Notes: generated from the letters alone by a model not told the origin. Positions 33,272 to 41,884 are shown, numbered from the stretch's first letter. The stretch: 49,033 nt of DNA from Alistipes sp. (GCA_020026375.1 JAHHQN010000015.1:1-49033); one strand, 5' to 3'. A program made the numbers and translations.

Positions 33272-34165
33272 TTAAAACGACATGGGGGCCTTGATGGCCG
33301 GCCAGGGGTCATAGCCCTCGAGGGTGAAATCCTCGTAGCGGAAATCGAAGATGGACTTCACCTCGGGGTTGAGGTGCATGCGAGGCAGCGGACGCGGTGT
33401 GCGCGAGAGCTGCTCGGCGACCTGCTCGAAGTGGTTGAGGTAGAGGTGGGTGTCGCCCAGCGTGTGGATAAATTCGCCGGGGCGCAGACCACACACCTGT
33501 GCCATCATCTGTGTCAGCAGGGCATACGAGGCGATGTTGAACGGCACGCCGAGGAAGGTGTCGGCACTGCGCTGGTAGAGCATGCACGACAGGCGGCCGT
33601 CGGCCACATAGAACTGGAACAGCACATGGCAGGGCGGCAGGGCCATCTCACCGATTTCGGCCACATTCCATGCCGAGACGATGATGCGCCGCGATTCGGG
33701 GTTGTGGCGTATGAGTTCCACGGCCTGGGCAATCTGGTCGATGACCCCGCCGTCGGGACGCGGCCACGAACGCCACTGATAGCCGTAGACGTGGTTCAGG
33801 TCGCCGTAGCGGTAGCCGTCGAGGGGCGAGGCCTCACCTGCACGGGCGAGGAACTCCTCGCGCGGAAGGGGGCTGCAGCCGTGGCGGTCGCACAACTCGT
33901 TGTAGTAGCGGTAGGCGTCGTTGTCCCAGATGTGGACACCGTTCTCCACCAGACGGGCGATGTTGGTGTCGCCCCGGAGGAACCACAGCAGTTCGTGAAT
34001 GACCCCCTTGAGAAACACTTTCTTGGTGGTGAGCAGGGGGAAACCCTCCTCCAGATCGAAGCGCATCTGATGTCCGAATACGCTTTGTGTGCCTGTTCCC
34101 GTGCGGTCGCCGCGGACGATGCCCTCCTTGCGGATACGCTGCAACAGGTCGAGATATTGTCGCAT
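33272..34165 (-). CDS. thyA: Thymidylate synthase
   Basis: It methylates dUMP to dTMP using methylene-tetrahydrofolate. The 297 residues hold GDRTGTGTQSVFGHQMRFDL near the start (dUMP-binding Arg), the catalytic cysteine in ALPPCHVLFQFYV, RSADTFLGVPFNIASYA and HTLGDTHLYLNH. It is about 33 residues longer than the E. coli enzyme (264 aa). The extra part lies around ELCDRHGCSPLPREEFLAR in the small domain, where family lengths vary. It sits 3 nt after lpxH and upstream of folA, its metabolic partner. Confidence 0.98.
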   Translation of the reverse strand: MRQYLDLLQRIRKEGIVRGDRTGTGTQSVFGHQMRFDLEEGFPLLTTKKVFLKGVIHELLWFLRGDTNIARLVENGVHIWDNDAYRYYNELCDRHGCSPLPREEFLARAGEASPLDGYRYGDLNHVYGYQWRSWPRPDGGVIDQIAQAVELIRHNPESRRIIVSAWNVAEIGEMALPPCHVLFQFYVADGRLSCMLYQRSADTFLGVPFNIASYALLTQMMAQVCGLRPGEFIHTLGDTHLYLNHFEQVAEQLSRTPRPLPRMHLNPEVKSIFDFRYEDFTLEGYDPWPAIKAPMSF

Positions 34166-34168
34166 GGT

Positions 34169-34906
34169 CTAAAACTTTTTGAGTCTGAGGTCGCCGTCCT
34201 CCGACAGGGCGGCATAGGTGATTTGTCCGTGCCAGCAGCCCAGATGGACGACATGGAGTCCCTCTTCGCGGTAGTCGAGCGGATAGTGGAGGTGGCCGAA
34301 GACAAAGTGGTCGACCTGCTCCTTACGGGCATAGTTGCGGGCGTATTCGATGAGGGGACGGGTGATGCGCTCGTCGTAGACGAGTCCTTCGCGGTTGTGC
34401 GATTTGCGCGAACTGCCGCTCCACCACCGGCCGAAGGCCATCGCCCAGTCGGGGTGTACCAGCCACGAGAAGAGCCAGCGCAGGGTCTTCGAGCGGAAGA
34501 CCGTATTCATGAATTGCAGGACGTAGTGTCCCTGAATCTGCATGTTGTCGCCGTGGGCCAGAAAGATGCGTTGACGGGCGATTTCCACCACCTCGGGCGA
34601 GGTGTGAATCTCCATTCCGCACTCCTTCGAGAGGTAGTCCTTGACCCACATGTCGTGATTTCCGGTGAAGAACACCACCTTTATGCCCCGGTCCGAGAGT
34701 TCGGCCAGCTTGCCCAGTGCGCGGACAAAGCCCTTGGGGACCACATGGTTGTACTCGAACCAGAAGTCGAAGACATCGCCCAGCAGATAGACGGCCTTTG
34801 CGTCGTGGGCGATGGTGTCGAGCCATCTGACGAAGTTGCGTTCGGTCTGTCGGGCAAGAGCTTCATCGCCGGCGCCCAGATGGATGTCGGAGGCGAAGTA
34901 ATACAT
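34169..34906 (-). CDS. lpxH: UDP-2,3-diacylglucosamine diphosphatase
   Basis: LpxH cuts UDP-2,3-diacylglucosamine to lipid X and UMP in lipid A synthesis, at the inner face of the inner membrane. The 245 residues show the metallophosphoesterase set: YFASDIHLGA (2-11), LLGDVFDFWFEY, FTGNHDMW, LAHGDNMQ and FGHLHYP. The FDFWFEY tail after GDVF is characteristic of LpxH and not of general phosphodiesterases. It is adjacent to the TlpA-like gene stop and 3 nt ahead of thyA. Confidence 0.92.
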   Translation of the reverse strand: MYYFASDIHLGAGDEALARQTERNFVRWLDTIAHDAKAVYLLGDVFDFWFEYNHVVPKGFVRALGKLAELSDRGIKVVFFTGNHDMWVKDYLSKECGMEIHTSPEVVEIARQRIFLAHGDNMQIQGHYVLQFMNTVFRSKTLRWLFSWLVHPDWAMAFGRWWSGSSRKSHNREGLVYDERITRPLIEYARNYARKEQVDHFVFGHLHYPLDYREEGLHVVHLGCWHGQITYAALSEDGDLRLKKF

Positions 34907-36046
34907 CTATCGGGTCAGTTCTTCGAGTTTCTGTTTCAGACGGTCACCGTAGATGTCCTTGGCCACGATGGAACCCTCCTTGTCGATGAGGTAGTTGCTC
35001 GGCAGACGCTGCACGTTGTAGAAGCCCACGGCCGTCGATGCGCGGCCTCGGAGGTCGCTGACCGAAATCCAGGGCAGCTGCTGCTCCTGCACGGCGGTAA
35101 TCCATGCGGCTTTGGAGGTGTCGAGCGACACCTGATAGACCTCAAAAGGGGTGTCGGCCTTCGAATATTTCTCGTAGATGTCCTTCAGTTCGGCGTTCAG
35201 CACATTGTTGGTGCCGGTCTCGGCCATCCAGAAGTCGAGCAGCACGACCTTGCCCGTGAGCGACGAGAGGCGGATTTTCTTGCCGTAGATGTCGTTCATC
35301 TCCAGATCGGGGTAGCCGGCCTCGGTGATTTTGTCGGTGAGGCTGATGCGTGCCTCCATGCGTGCGATTTCGCTTTGCAGCGAGAGCAGGTACTGCGATT
35401 CGGGGTATCTCTCCTTCACGGCCTCGGCTACGGTGCGGAAGTAGACCACATCGCTGTCGTCGCTGAACAGGTGGGTGTCACCCGGCAGACGCTGGTAGAG
35501 GGCGTAGATGGCGGCCAGATTGGCTTTGTGTTCGATGATGAAGCGCAGCTGGTCCTGGCGGATACGGTAGTATTCGTCGGAGTAGTCTTTGATCAGTTCG
35601 TCGCGCTCCTCCTTGGTGATGTTGGTGCGAACCTTGGCCACGATGTCGTCGAGCTTGCGTGCGCCGGCCGCGAAATTCTGATAGAAGGTTCTCAGCAACT
35701 CCGACTCCTCGGAACCCGCCACGGTGTAGTTACGCAGGACGCTGCCCATCGAGCTGACGTTGACCTTGTCGCCGCCGGCCAGCAGCAGGGGGATTCGCTC
35801 GCCCTCGCACACCAGATTGTAGAGCGAAGGGGTCTTGCCCACGCCACTGAGTTCGAAGCGGTAGCTGCCGTTGTTGTCGAGAGTGGCGGTGTCGATGATG
35901 CTTTGCTTGAGGGTGGAAACCTGTTCCAGATAGATGTTCTTGGTCTCATTGCCCACAAATCGGCCCGAAATTTTGACCGTGGAAGATTGACAACTGCTCA
36001 AAAGAAGAACGGCCGTCGAGATTACGAGAAAAAAAAGTTTATTCAT
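34907..36046 (-). CDS. TlpA-like lipoprotein with lost CxxC (DUF4369-type)
   Basis: The 379-residue protein begins with a lipoprotein signal (MNKLFFLVISTAVLLLSSC, lipidated Cys 19), then a DUF4369-like beta domain (about 22-110), a helical middle and a thioredoxin/AhpC-type C-terminal domain (about 255-379). In TlpA/ResA proteins the thioredoxin fold has WCxPC. Here the segment is FWMAETGTNNV (272-282) with no cysteine, so disulfide exchange is not expected. A binding or structural role in the envelope is more likely. The stop adjoins the lpxH start. Such lipoproteins are common in Bacteroidota; the CxxC loss is seen directly. Confidence 0.8.
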   Translation of the reverse strand: MNKLFFLVISTAVLLLSSCQSSTVKISGRFVGNETKNIYLEQVSTLKQSIIDTATLDNNGSYRFELSGVGKTPSLYNLVCEGERIPLLLAGGDKVNVSSMGSVLRNYTVAGSEESELLRTFYQNFAAGARKLDDIVAKVRTNITKEERDELIKDYSDEYYRIRQDQLRFIIEHKANLAAIYALYQRLPGDTHLFSDDSDVVYFRTVAEAVKERYPESQYLLSLQSEIARMEARISLTDKITEAGYPDLEMNDIYGKKIRLSSLTGKVVLLDFWMAETGTNNVLNAELKDIYEKYSKADTPFEVYQVSLDTSKAAWITAVQEQQLPWISVSDLRGRASTAVGFYNVQRLPSNYLIDKEGSIVAKDIYGDRLKQKLEELTR

Positions 36047-36075
36047 TTAATTTTTGTTTTCGCCATTAGTAGAAG

Positions 36076-36105
36076 CAAATATAGCAAAAAATCTTTAAAA
36101 ACAAG
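36076..36105 (-). promoter_or_regulatory. Candidate promoter for TlpA-lpxH-thyA-folA
   Basis: On the - strand a perfect -7 element TATATTTG (36083-36076) lies 18 nt after CTTG (36105-36102, 3 of 4 matches to TTTG). It is placed between the DUF4290 stop and the lipoprotein start, about 30 nt from the latter. Confidence 0.5.
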
Positions 36106-36111
36106 TGCTGT

Positions 36112-36801
36112 TTATTTCTGGAAATTGCGATACGGTCCGCCTTGTTTTGAGAAATTGCGGTTGTTCTGGTAGGGAGTGCGTCCTTTCTGCATGCGTTGGG
36201 GAGGTCGCTGCTGGCCGCCTTTGACGTAGCGTGTCATAAAGTGTTGTTTATAGTCGCTTCGGAGATTGTTGAGTGCCTCTTCGTTGATTTTTATGTTCCC
36301 GTCGGACATATTCTTTAGGTCTTTTATGATCACCTCGTTGTTGGGGTGTTCCTGGTTATATTCGTAGCTTTTGGTACGCATATAACGTGCGAGGTTGTCC
36401 ACAGCGTATGTCACCGCGTGAGAATTTTCCTCCTTCGAGAGGCTCTGCACCATTTTCTCGACATACTTTCCGTAGTGTTTGTAGCGGATTTGCGACTGGG
36501 GGTAGTCGAGACGGCGGGGACTGATGGTCAGCTCCTCGCGTGTGGGACGCGGGTAGGGGGAGTCGACATCCAGCTGAAAATCAGACATGATGAACAGGTG
36601 GTCCCACAGTTTGTGGGTGTAGTCGGCCGTGTCGCGCAGCAGGGGGAAGAGATTGCCCATGACGGCAATGACGGCCCGTGCCTGACGGTTGCGCTCCTTG
36701 CGGTCTTCGATGTCGAGCAGCGAATCGATCATCTCCTGGATATGGCGGCCGTATTCGGGCAGATGAAGTTTGCGCCGTGTATAGTTATAATTCTTTCTCA
36801 T
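36112..36801 (-). CDS. DUF4290 domain-containing protein
   Basis: A 229-residue protein of unknown function conserved in Bacteroidota. The N-terminal part (MRKNYNYTRRKLHLPEYGRH, then DRKERNRQARAVIAVMG) is the recognisable core and is probably helical. The last 35 residues are basic and rich in Gln, Arg, Pro and Phe (QQRPPQRMQKGRTPYQN...), a disordered tail that could bind nucleic acid, which is inference. No signal peptide, so cytosolic. It lies first in line before the lipoprotein and lpxH genes, and is divergent from the sigma-54 activator gene. Confidence 0.8.
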   Translation of the reverse strand: MRKNYNYTRRKLHLPEYGRHIQEMIDSLLDIEDRKERNRQARAVIAVMGNLFPLLRDTADYTHKLWDHLFIMSDFQLDVDSPYPRPTREELTISPRRLDYPQSQIRYKHYGKYVEKMVQSLSKEENSHAVTYAVDNLARYMRTKSYEYNQEHPNNEVIIKDLKNMSDGNIKINEEALNNLRSDYKQHFMTRYVKGGQQRPPQRMQKGRTPYQNNRNFSKQGGPYRNFQK

Positions 36802-36926
36802 ATTGTGTTATGATAAGTGTGTCGGCTGCTCCGTTTGGCCGCCGTCGTGCGGCGACGGGTCTTTTGCAGTAGACTGAATTTTCGAAATTTCACCCTCTTC
36901 TCTCCATCATGATGGGCGGTGTGGAG

Positions 36927-36970
36927 ATTGGTTTAACCCCTGGGAATGTAATAACTTTGGGACAAATGTA
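36927..36970. promoter_or_regulatory. Face-to-face promoter elements
   Basis: On the + strand ATTG (36927-36930), 21 nt, TAACTTTG (36952-36959) points to the sigma-54 activator gene. On the - strand TACATTTG (36970-36963) points to DUF4290 but has no good -33 box. The two -7 boxes are 3 nt apart and face each other, so each start point would fall inside the other box. Confidence 0.5.
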
Positions 36971-36993
36971 ATAAAAAATCATAAAAAAACGCC

Positions 36994-37065
36994 ATGGTAA
37001 AGGTTTTAATTTTAGACCATTCAAAAAGTATGCGAAAACACGCTCCGCGAGCGTCTGGAATATGA
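36994..37065 (+). pseudogene. Out-of-frame receiver start of sigma-54 activator
   Basis: ATG 36994 lies correctly below the + promoter and reads MVKVLILDHSKSMR, a response-regulator beginning, but then runs into TGA at 37063. Removing one A from the AAAA run at 37035-37038 would join it to the long frame as ...SKSMRNTLRERLEYEGF, which is clearly receiver-like. So a one-base insertion separates the first 14 codons from the rest of the gene. Confidence 0.75.
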
Positions 37066-37111
37066 AGGTTTTTCGGCCGAGGCGGTCGAAAACGAGTCGC
37101 AGGCCGAGGAT

Positions 37112-38134
37112 ATGTGTCACAAGATTCCCTTCGATGTGATACTTTCGGAGTCGGGCGAGGGGTTGTCGGAGACGGAGGTGCCGTTCATTGTCCTCTCGGA
37201 GGAGGCCACCATCGACTCGGCGGTCGAGGCCGTGAAGAACGGAGCCGAGGATTTCATACCCAAGCCCGTGGACATGAACCACCTGCTGCAATCCATACGC
37301 CGCACGGTGGGTGACGGCCGTCGTGAGGGGGACGCGTCGCCCCGGCCGCGGTGCCGGCGTGTGCGCCGACGGGGTGCCGCAGCGTGTGAAATCGTGGGCG
37401 ACTCGCCACAAATCGGGCAGGTCAAACGGCTCATCGACAAGGTGGCACCTTCGGGCGCGCGTGTATTGATTACGGGAGAGAACGGCACGGGCAAGGAGCT
37501 GGTGGCGCGCAGCCTCCACCTCAAGAGTCGCCGTGCCGATGCCCCGTTCGTGGAGGTGAATTGTGCGGCCATACCCTCCGAACTCATTGAGAGCGAGTTG
37601 TTCGGCCACGAAAAGGGGGCGTTCACCTCGGCCGTCCGCCAACGCAAGGGCAAGTTCGAACAGGCCGACGGGGGTACTCTGTTTTTAGACGAAATCGGCG
37701 ACATGTCGCTTTCGGCGCAGGCCAAGGTGCTGCGCGCGTTGCAGGAGAACCGCATCTCGAGGGTGGGCAGCGACAAGGACATTGCCGTCGATGTGAGAAT
37801 CATCGCCGCCACCAACAAGAACCTCAAGGAGGAGATACGCAAGGGCAATTTTCGCGAGGACCTCTACCACCGTATCGGGGTGGTGCTGTTGCGTGTGCCG
37901 CCCCTGCGCAACCGCAGGAGCGACATTCCGCTGCTGGTGGAGCATTTCCTCCGCGACATCTGCGAGGACTATGCCCTGCCCTGCAAATCCATTGCGCCGC
38001 GTGCCGTGGAGGCGTTGCAGGAGATGGAGTGGAGCGGCAATATCCGCGAGTTGAGGAATGTGGTCGAGCGGCTGGTCATTCTCTCGGGCGAGCGTATCAC
38101 GGAGGAGGACGTCGCGCTGTATGCCGCCCAGTAG
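37112..38134 (+). CDS. Sigma-54 AAA+ activator, 5'-frameshifted, no HTH
   Basis: Proteins of this class use ATP to open sigma-54 promoters. The intact frame gives 340 residues from the first ATG. There is a remnant receiver (1-65), then the AAA+ domain with Walker A GENGTGKE (122-129), the sigma-54 contact loop GAFTSA (169-174) and Walker B LFLDE (190-194). The receiver is degenerate: the usual phospho-Asp segment is SESGEG, although the Lys of IPKPVD is kept. The protein stops right after the AAA+ lid (ITEEDVALYAAQ), so the Fis-type DNA-binding domain is missing. The upstream start is out of frame (see 36994). It may be a decaying gene or an activator working without phosphorylation or DNA binding. 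Confidence 0.85.
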   Translation: MCHKIPFDVILSESGEGLSETEVPFIVLSEEATIDSAVEAVKNGAEDFIPKPVDMNHLLQSIRRTVGDGRREGDASPRPRCRRVRRRGAAACEIVGDSPQIGQVKRLIDKVAPSGARVLITGENGTGKELVARSLHLKSRRADAPFVEVNCAAIPSELIESELFGHEKGAFTSAVRQRKGKFEQADGGTLFLDEIGDMSLSAQAKVLRALQENRISRVGSDKDIAVDVRIIAATNKNLKEEIRKGNFREDLYHRIGVVLLRVPPLRNRRSDIPLLVEHFLRDICEDYALPCKSIAPRAVEALQEMEWSGNIRELRNVVERLVILSGERITEEDVALYAAQ

Positions 38135-38141
38135 CGGGGGA

Positions 38142-38792
38142 TTAGAGGCGCGAGAGAATCTCCTCGGCGCGGTCGGCGATGTAGTCGGCGCGGCTCTCCA
38201 CCAGCTCCTCGCGCGAGCGGAAGCCCCACGACACGCCTACCGAGCGCACGCCTGCCGCACGGGCGGTGAGCATGTCGACACCCGAATCACCCACATACAA
38301 CACCCTGTCGCGGGCGATGCCCGTCAGTGAGAGAATGTCGTCGACAATCTGCGGGTCGGGCTTCAGGGCCACGCCCTCGCGCTGTCCCAGCACGGCGGCA
38401 AATTCGATGTGGGGGAAGAACAGGCGCACGAGTTTCTCGGTGCCGGCCTGGAATTTGTTCGACGCCACCGCCACACGTATTCCGCGTCGGGTCAGCTCGT
38501 CGAGCAGGGCGGTGACTCCCTCATAGGGACGGGTCAGCGAGTCGATGTGGGCGGTGTAGTACTCCACGAAGTCGCGGCGCACCTCGGCCACGAAATCGGG
38601 AGTGCGCAGCTCCTCGGGCAGGGCGCGCTCCACCAGACGCATGATGCCGTTGCCCACAAACGAGCAGTACTCCTCATAGGTATGTTGGGGCAGGTTGCGC
38701 TTCTGCAACACCACCTCGCAGGCCCGGGCCAGGTCGCCTATCGTGTTCAACAATGTTCCGTCCAAATCGAATATCACCAAATCGGTCTTCAT
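38142..38792 (-). CDS. gph: HAD-family phosphoglycolate phosphatase
   Basis: It is predicted to hydrolyse 2-phosphoglycolate or a similar small phosphate ester. The 216 residues show motif I DLVIFDLDGTLLNT (4-17), motif II VASNK, motif III LKPDPQ and motif IV YVGDSGVDMLTARAAG, with a helical cap between motifs I and II. The cap pattern FVGNGIMRLVERAL is typical of Gph. It converges on the sigma-54 activator gene with only 7 nt between stops. Its substrate may differ, as HAD enzymes are often promiscuous. Confidence 0.88.
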   Translation of the reverse strand: MKTDLVIFDLDGTLLNTIGDLARACEVVLQKRNLPQHTYEEYCSFVGNGIMRLVERALPEELRTPDFVAEVRRDFVEYYTAHIDSLTRPYEGVTALLDELTRRGIRVAVASNKFQAGTEKLVRLFFPHIEFAAVLGQREGVALKPDPQIVDDILSLTGIARDRVLYVGDSGVDMLTARAAGVRSVGVSWGFRSREELVESRADYIADRAEEILSRL

Positions 38793-38880
38793 AGCTGTCT
38801 TAAAATTTTTTTCGGCCGCAAAATTACAAAAAACTGCGGCATTTTTCGTTGTCGGGGTGTTGTATGTGACAGAAATTTCT

Positions 38881-38888
38881 TAATTTTG
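38881..38888 (+). promoter_or_regulatory. Candidate -7 element of the cytochrome bd operon
   Basis: TAATTTTG fits TAnnTTTG. The best -33 candidate is GTTG (38859-38862) at 18 nt, a weak match. A start near 38895 favours ATG 38912 over ATG 38891 for the first gene. Confidence 0.5.
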
Positions 38889-38911
38889 GATTGCTGCTTT
38901 GTGCCCCTTGT

Positions 38912-39115
38912 ATGAAGAGACTGTTATTAAATATTTTCCATTTCTATCGTGACGGTTTTCGTGAGATGACCGTCGGACGCACGCTGTGGATCATTATCCT
39001 CGTGAAGTTGTTCGTCTTCTTCGTGATTCTGCGTCTGATATTCTTCCCCGACCAGCTGGCCGACATGACCGACGGGGAGAAGGCCGCCACGGTGATGGAG
39101 CAGCTCACTTCGTGA
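38912..39115 (+). CDS. DUF4492 small membrane protein
   Basis: A 67-residue protein with one membrane span (about residues 22-44) and the family segment FYRDGFREMTVGRTLW. In Bacteroidota DUF4492 genes stand just before cydA, as here (74 nt gap), so a part in assembly or stability of cytochrome bd oxidase, like CydX in Proteobacteria, is a fair inference but unproven. I chose ATG 38912 because ATG 38891 would overlap the expected transcription start and adds an unconserved LLCAPC head. Confidence 0.82.
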   Translation: MKRLLLNIFHFYRDGFREMTVGRTLWIIILVKLFVFFVILRLIFFPDQLADMTDGEKAATVMEQLTS

Positions 39116-39189
39116 CCGGCGACACAACGGCTGGAATCCATTATTCACCCAACGAACGCTCCGCCGTTCAATAAACTGATACACAAATC

Positions 39190-40749
39190 ATGATTACCGA
39201 CTATCTCCAAACGGTCGACTGGTCGCGGGCGCAGTTTGCCCTGACGGCCATCTATCACTGGTTCTTCGTGCCGCTGACGCTGGGTCTGAGCGTGATTATC
39301 GCCATCATGGAGACCCTCTACTACCGCACAAAAGACGAGTTCTGGCTGCGCACCACCAAATTCTGGATGCGCCTGTTCGGTGTGAATTTCGCCATCGGCG
39401 TGGCCACGGGCATCATTCTCGAATTTGAGTTCGGCACCAACTGGTCGAACTACTCCTACTTCGTGGGCGACATCTTCGGCGCGCCGCTGGCCGTCGAGGG
39501 TATTCTGGCCTTCTTCATGGAGAGTACCTTCATCGCCGTGATGTTCTTCGGCTGGAACCGCGTCTCGAAAGGTTTCCACCTCACCGCCACCTGGCTCACC
39601 GCCGTGGGTGCCAACCTCTCGGCACTGTGGATTCTGGTGGCCAACGCCTGGATGCAGTACCCCACGGGCTGCACCTTCAATCTCGAGACCGTGCGCAACG
39701 AGATGACCTCGTTCGCCGCCGTGGCCCTCTCGCCCGTGGCGGTCAACAAGTTCCTCCACACGGTCACCTCGTCGTTCACCCTTGCCGCCCTCTTTGTGGT
39801 GGGTGTCTCGGCGTGGTATCTGCTCAAGGGGCGCGAGACCCGCATGGCCAAAAAGAGCATCTCCATCGCCTCGGCCTTCGGTCTGCTCTTTGCCCTCCTG
39901 ACCGCCCACACGGGTGACAAGTCGGGCGCCATCATCGGCCGTGTGCAGCCCATGAAGCTGGCCGCCATGGAGGCCCTCTACGAGGGACGCACCCACTGTC
40001 CGCTGACGGCCTTCGGCGTGGTGTGTGCCGACGACTACAAGACCGGCGAGCAGGCACGGCTGAAGGTCGAGATTCCCTCGCTGCTGTCGATGCTCACCTT
40101 CCGTGATGCCGGGGCCTTTGTTCCCGGTATCCGCGACCTGGTGGAGGGCAATCCCTCGCAAGGCATCATCTCTACGGCCGAGAAGATGGAGCGCGGCCGC
40201 CGCGTGGTGGCCGAATTGCGCCGTTTCAAGGAGGCCCGTGCCGTCAACGATCAGGAGGAGGCCGCCGCCGTGAAGCGGCTCTTCGACCCCTCGACTTCGG
40301 AGGGTGAGGTCTTCATGAGGGACTATTATCCCTATCTGGGCTACGGTTATCTCTCCTCACCCGAGGAGGTGGTGCCTCATGTGCCGCTGCTGTTCTATTC
40401 GTTCCGCCTGATGGTGGGGGCCGGCACCCTCTTCATTCTCATTCTGGCACTGGTGTGGTGGTCCAACCGCAAGAACCTGCTGGAGAAACGCCGCTGGCTG
40501 CTGCACACCGTGCTGTGGTGCATACCGCTGGCCTATCTCGCTTCGCAGGCCGGCTGGGTGCTGGCCGAGGTGGGACGTCAGCCGTGGGCCATTCAGGATC
40601 TCATGCCGGTGAGTGTGGCCGCCTCGAAGATTCCCTCCGCGTCGGTCAGCGTCACCTTCTTCATCTTCGTGGTGCTGTTCACCGCGCTGCTGATTGCCGA
40701 CATCAGCATTCTTGTCCGTCAAATCAAATCGGGTCCCGAAAAAGAATAA
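39190..40749 (+). CDS. cydA: Cytochrome bd ubiquinol/menaquinol oxidase subunit I
   Basis: CydA binds hemes b558, b595 and d and the quinol, and reduces oxygen to water at very low oxygen. The 519 residues begin with the first span holding the conserved His (TAIYHWFFVPLTLGLS) and have the signature GWVLAEVGRQPW in the C-terminal half (E. coli GWFVAEYGRQPW). The stretch between spans 6 and 7 is the Q-loop region. Length is normal. Stop and cydB start are 4 nt apart. In an anaerobe of the gut it would serve in scavenging traces of oxygen. Confidence 0.97.
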   Translation: MITDYLQTVDWSRAQFALTAIYHWFFVPLTLGLSVIIAIMETLYYRTKDEFWLRTTKFWMRLFGVNFAIGVATGIILEFEFGTNWSNYSYFVGDIFGAPLAVEGILAFFMESTFIAVMFFGWNRVSKGFHLTATWLTAVGANLSALWILVANAWMQYPTGCTFNLETVRNEMTSFAAVALSPVAVNKFLHTVTSSFTLAALFVVGVSAWYLLKGRETRMAKKSISIASAFGLLFALLTAHTGDKSGAIIGRVQPMKLAAMEALYEGRTHCPLTAFGVVCADDYKTGEQARLKVEIPSLLSMLTFRDAGAFVPGIRDLVEGNPSQGIISTAEKMERGRRVVAELRRFKEARAVNDQEEAAAVKRLFDPSTSEGEVFMRDYYPYLGYGYLSSPEEVVPHVPLLFYSFRLMVGAGTLFILILALVWWSNRKNLLEKRRWLLHTVLWCIPLAYLASQAGWVLAEVGRQPWAIQDLMPVSVAASKIPSASVSVTFFIFVVLFTALLIADISILVRQIKSGPEKE

Positions 40750-40753
40750 CGCT

Positions 40754-41884
40754 ATGGATACGCTTACACTTCTTCAACACTACTGGTGGTTCATCATCTC
40801 GCTGCTGGGCGCGCTGCTGGTCTTCCTGCTCTTTGTGCAGGGCGGTCAGGCACTGCTCTACACGCTGGGCAGGAACGAGGCCGAACGCGAACTCATCATC
40901 GCCTCGCTGGGCCGCAAATGGGAACTCACCTTCACCACGCTGGTCACCTTCGGCGGAGCGTTCTTCGCGTCGTTCCCGCTGTTCTACTCCACCTCGTTCG
41001 GCGGTGCCTACTATGTGTGGACGGCCATACTGCTGGCCTTCGTCATTCAGGCGGTGAGCTACGAGTACCGCCGCAAGGCGCACAACTTCCTCGGCGAGAA
41101 GACTTTCAACGCCTTCCTTCTGATTAACGGTGTGGCGGCACCCCTGCTGCTGGGTGTGGCTGTCGGCACATTCTATACGGGTGCCAACTTCACGGTCGAC
41201 CGTCTGAGTCTGGCCAACGGTCTGGGCGGCGAGTGCGTCATCTCGCAGTGGACCTCGCCGTGGCACGGTCTGGAGGCCGTGGCCGACTACCGCAACGTGC
41301 TGCTGGGGGTGTCGGTGGTCATGCTGTCGCTCATCTTGGGCTGCCAGTATCTGATCAGCAGCGTGGAGAACGACACGGTGTGTGCGCGCGCCCGTCGGGT
41401 GATGCTCTCGGCCGCTTCGGTCTTCGTCCCCCTGTTTGTGGTGTGGCTGCTGGTCACCTTCTCGTCGGAGGGCTTCGGTGTGACGGCCGACGGTATCGTC
41501 ACGGTGGAGGCCCACAAGTATTTCAGCAACCTGATTGATATCCCCATGCTCTTCCATCTGTTGTGGATGGGTGTGGTGGCGGTGCTGGCCAGCCTCTATG
41601 TGGCATGGAAGGGCCGCCGCTGGGCGATTCATCTGGGCGGCATGGGTACGGTGTTCACCGTTCTGGCGCTGCTGCTCTGCGTGGGGTGGGGCGACACGTC
41701 GTACTATGCCTCGCAGAGCGACCTGTCGTCGTCGCTGACCATCTGCAACTCGTCGTCGAGCCTCTTCACCCTGCGCACGATGGCCTATGTGTCGATATTC
41801 GTCCCCTTTGTGGCGGGCTACATCGGCTATGTGTGGTACAAGATGGACAGCCGCCGCATCACGCGCGACGATGTGGAATATTAG
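40754..41884 (+). CDS. cydB: Cytochrome bd oxidase subunit II
   Basis: CydB pairs with CydA in the inner membrane. From ATG 40754 (MDTLTLLQHYWWFIIS) the product is 376 residues with about eight spans and the family segments GGAFFASFPLFYSTSFGGAY and SLTICNSSSSLFTL. A longer in-frame start at 40694 overlaps cydA and was rejected. It ends 27 nt before a strong bidirectional terminator. No CydX-like gene follows; the DUF4492 protein upstream may fill that part. Confidence 0.96.
   Translation: MDTLTLLQHYWWFIISLLGALLVFLLFVQGGQALLYTLGRNEAERELIIASLGRKWELTFTTLVTFGGAFFASFPLFYSTSFGGAYYVWTAILLAFVIQAVSYEYRRKAHNFLGEKTFNAFLLINGVAAPLLLGVAVGTFYTGANFTVDRLSLANGLGGECVISQWTSPWHGLEAVADYRNVLLGVSVVMLSLILGCQYLISSVENDTVCARARRVMLSAASVFVPLFVVWLLVTFSSEGFGVTADGIVTVEAHKYFSNLIDIPMLFHLLWMGVVAVLASLYVAWKGRRWAIHLGGMGTVFTVLALLLCVGWGDTSYYASQSDLSSSLTICNSSSSLFTLRTMAYVSIFVPFVAGYIGYVWYKMDSRRITRDDVEY

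Noticed and set aside
33374..36172. 932-codon + frame over thyA, lpxH and the lipoprotein gene
   Set aside because: It lies antisense to three recognised genes and their junctions.
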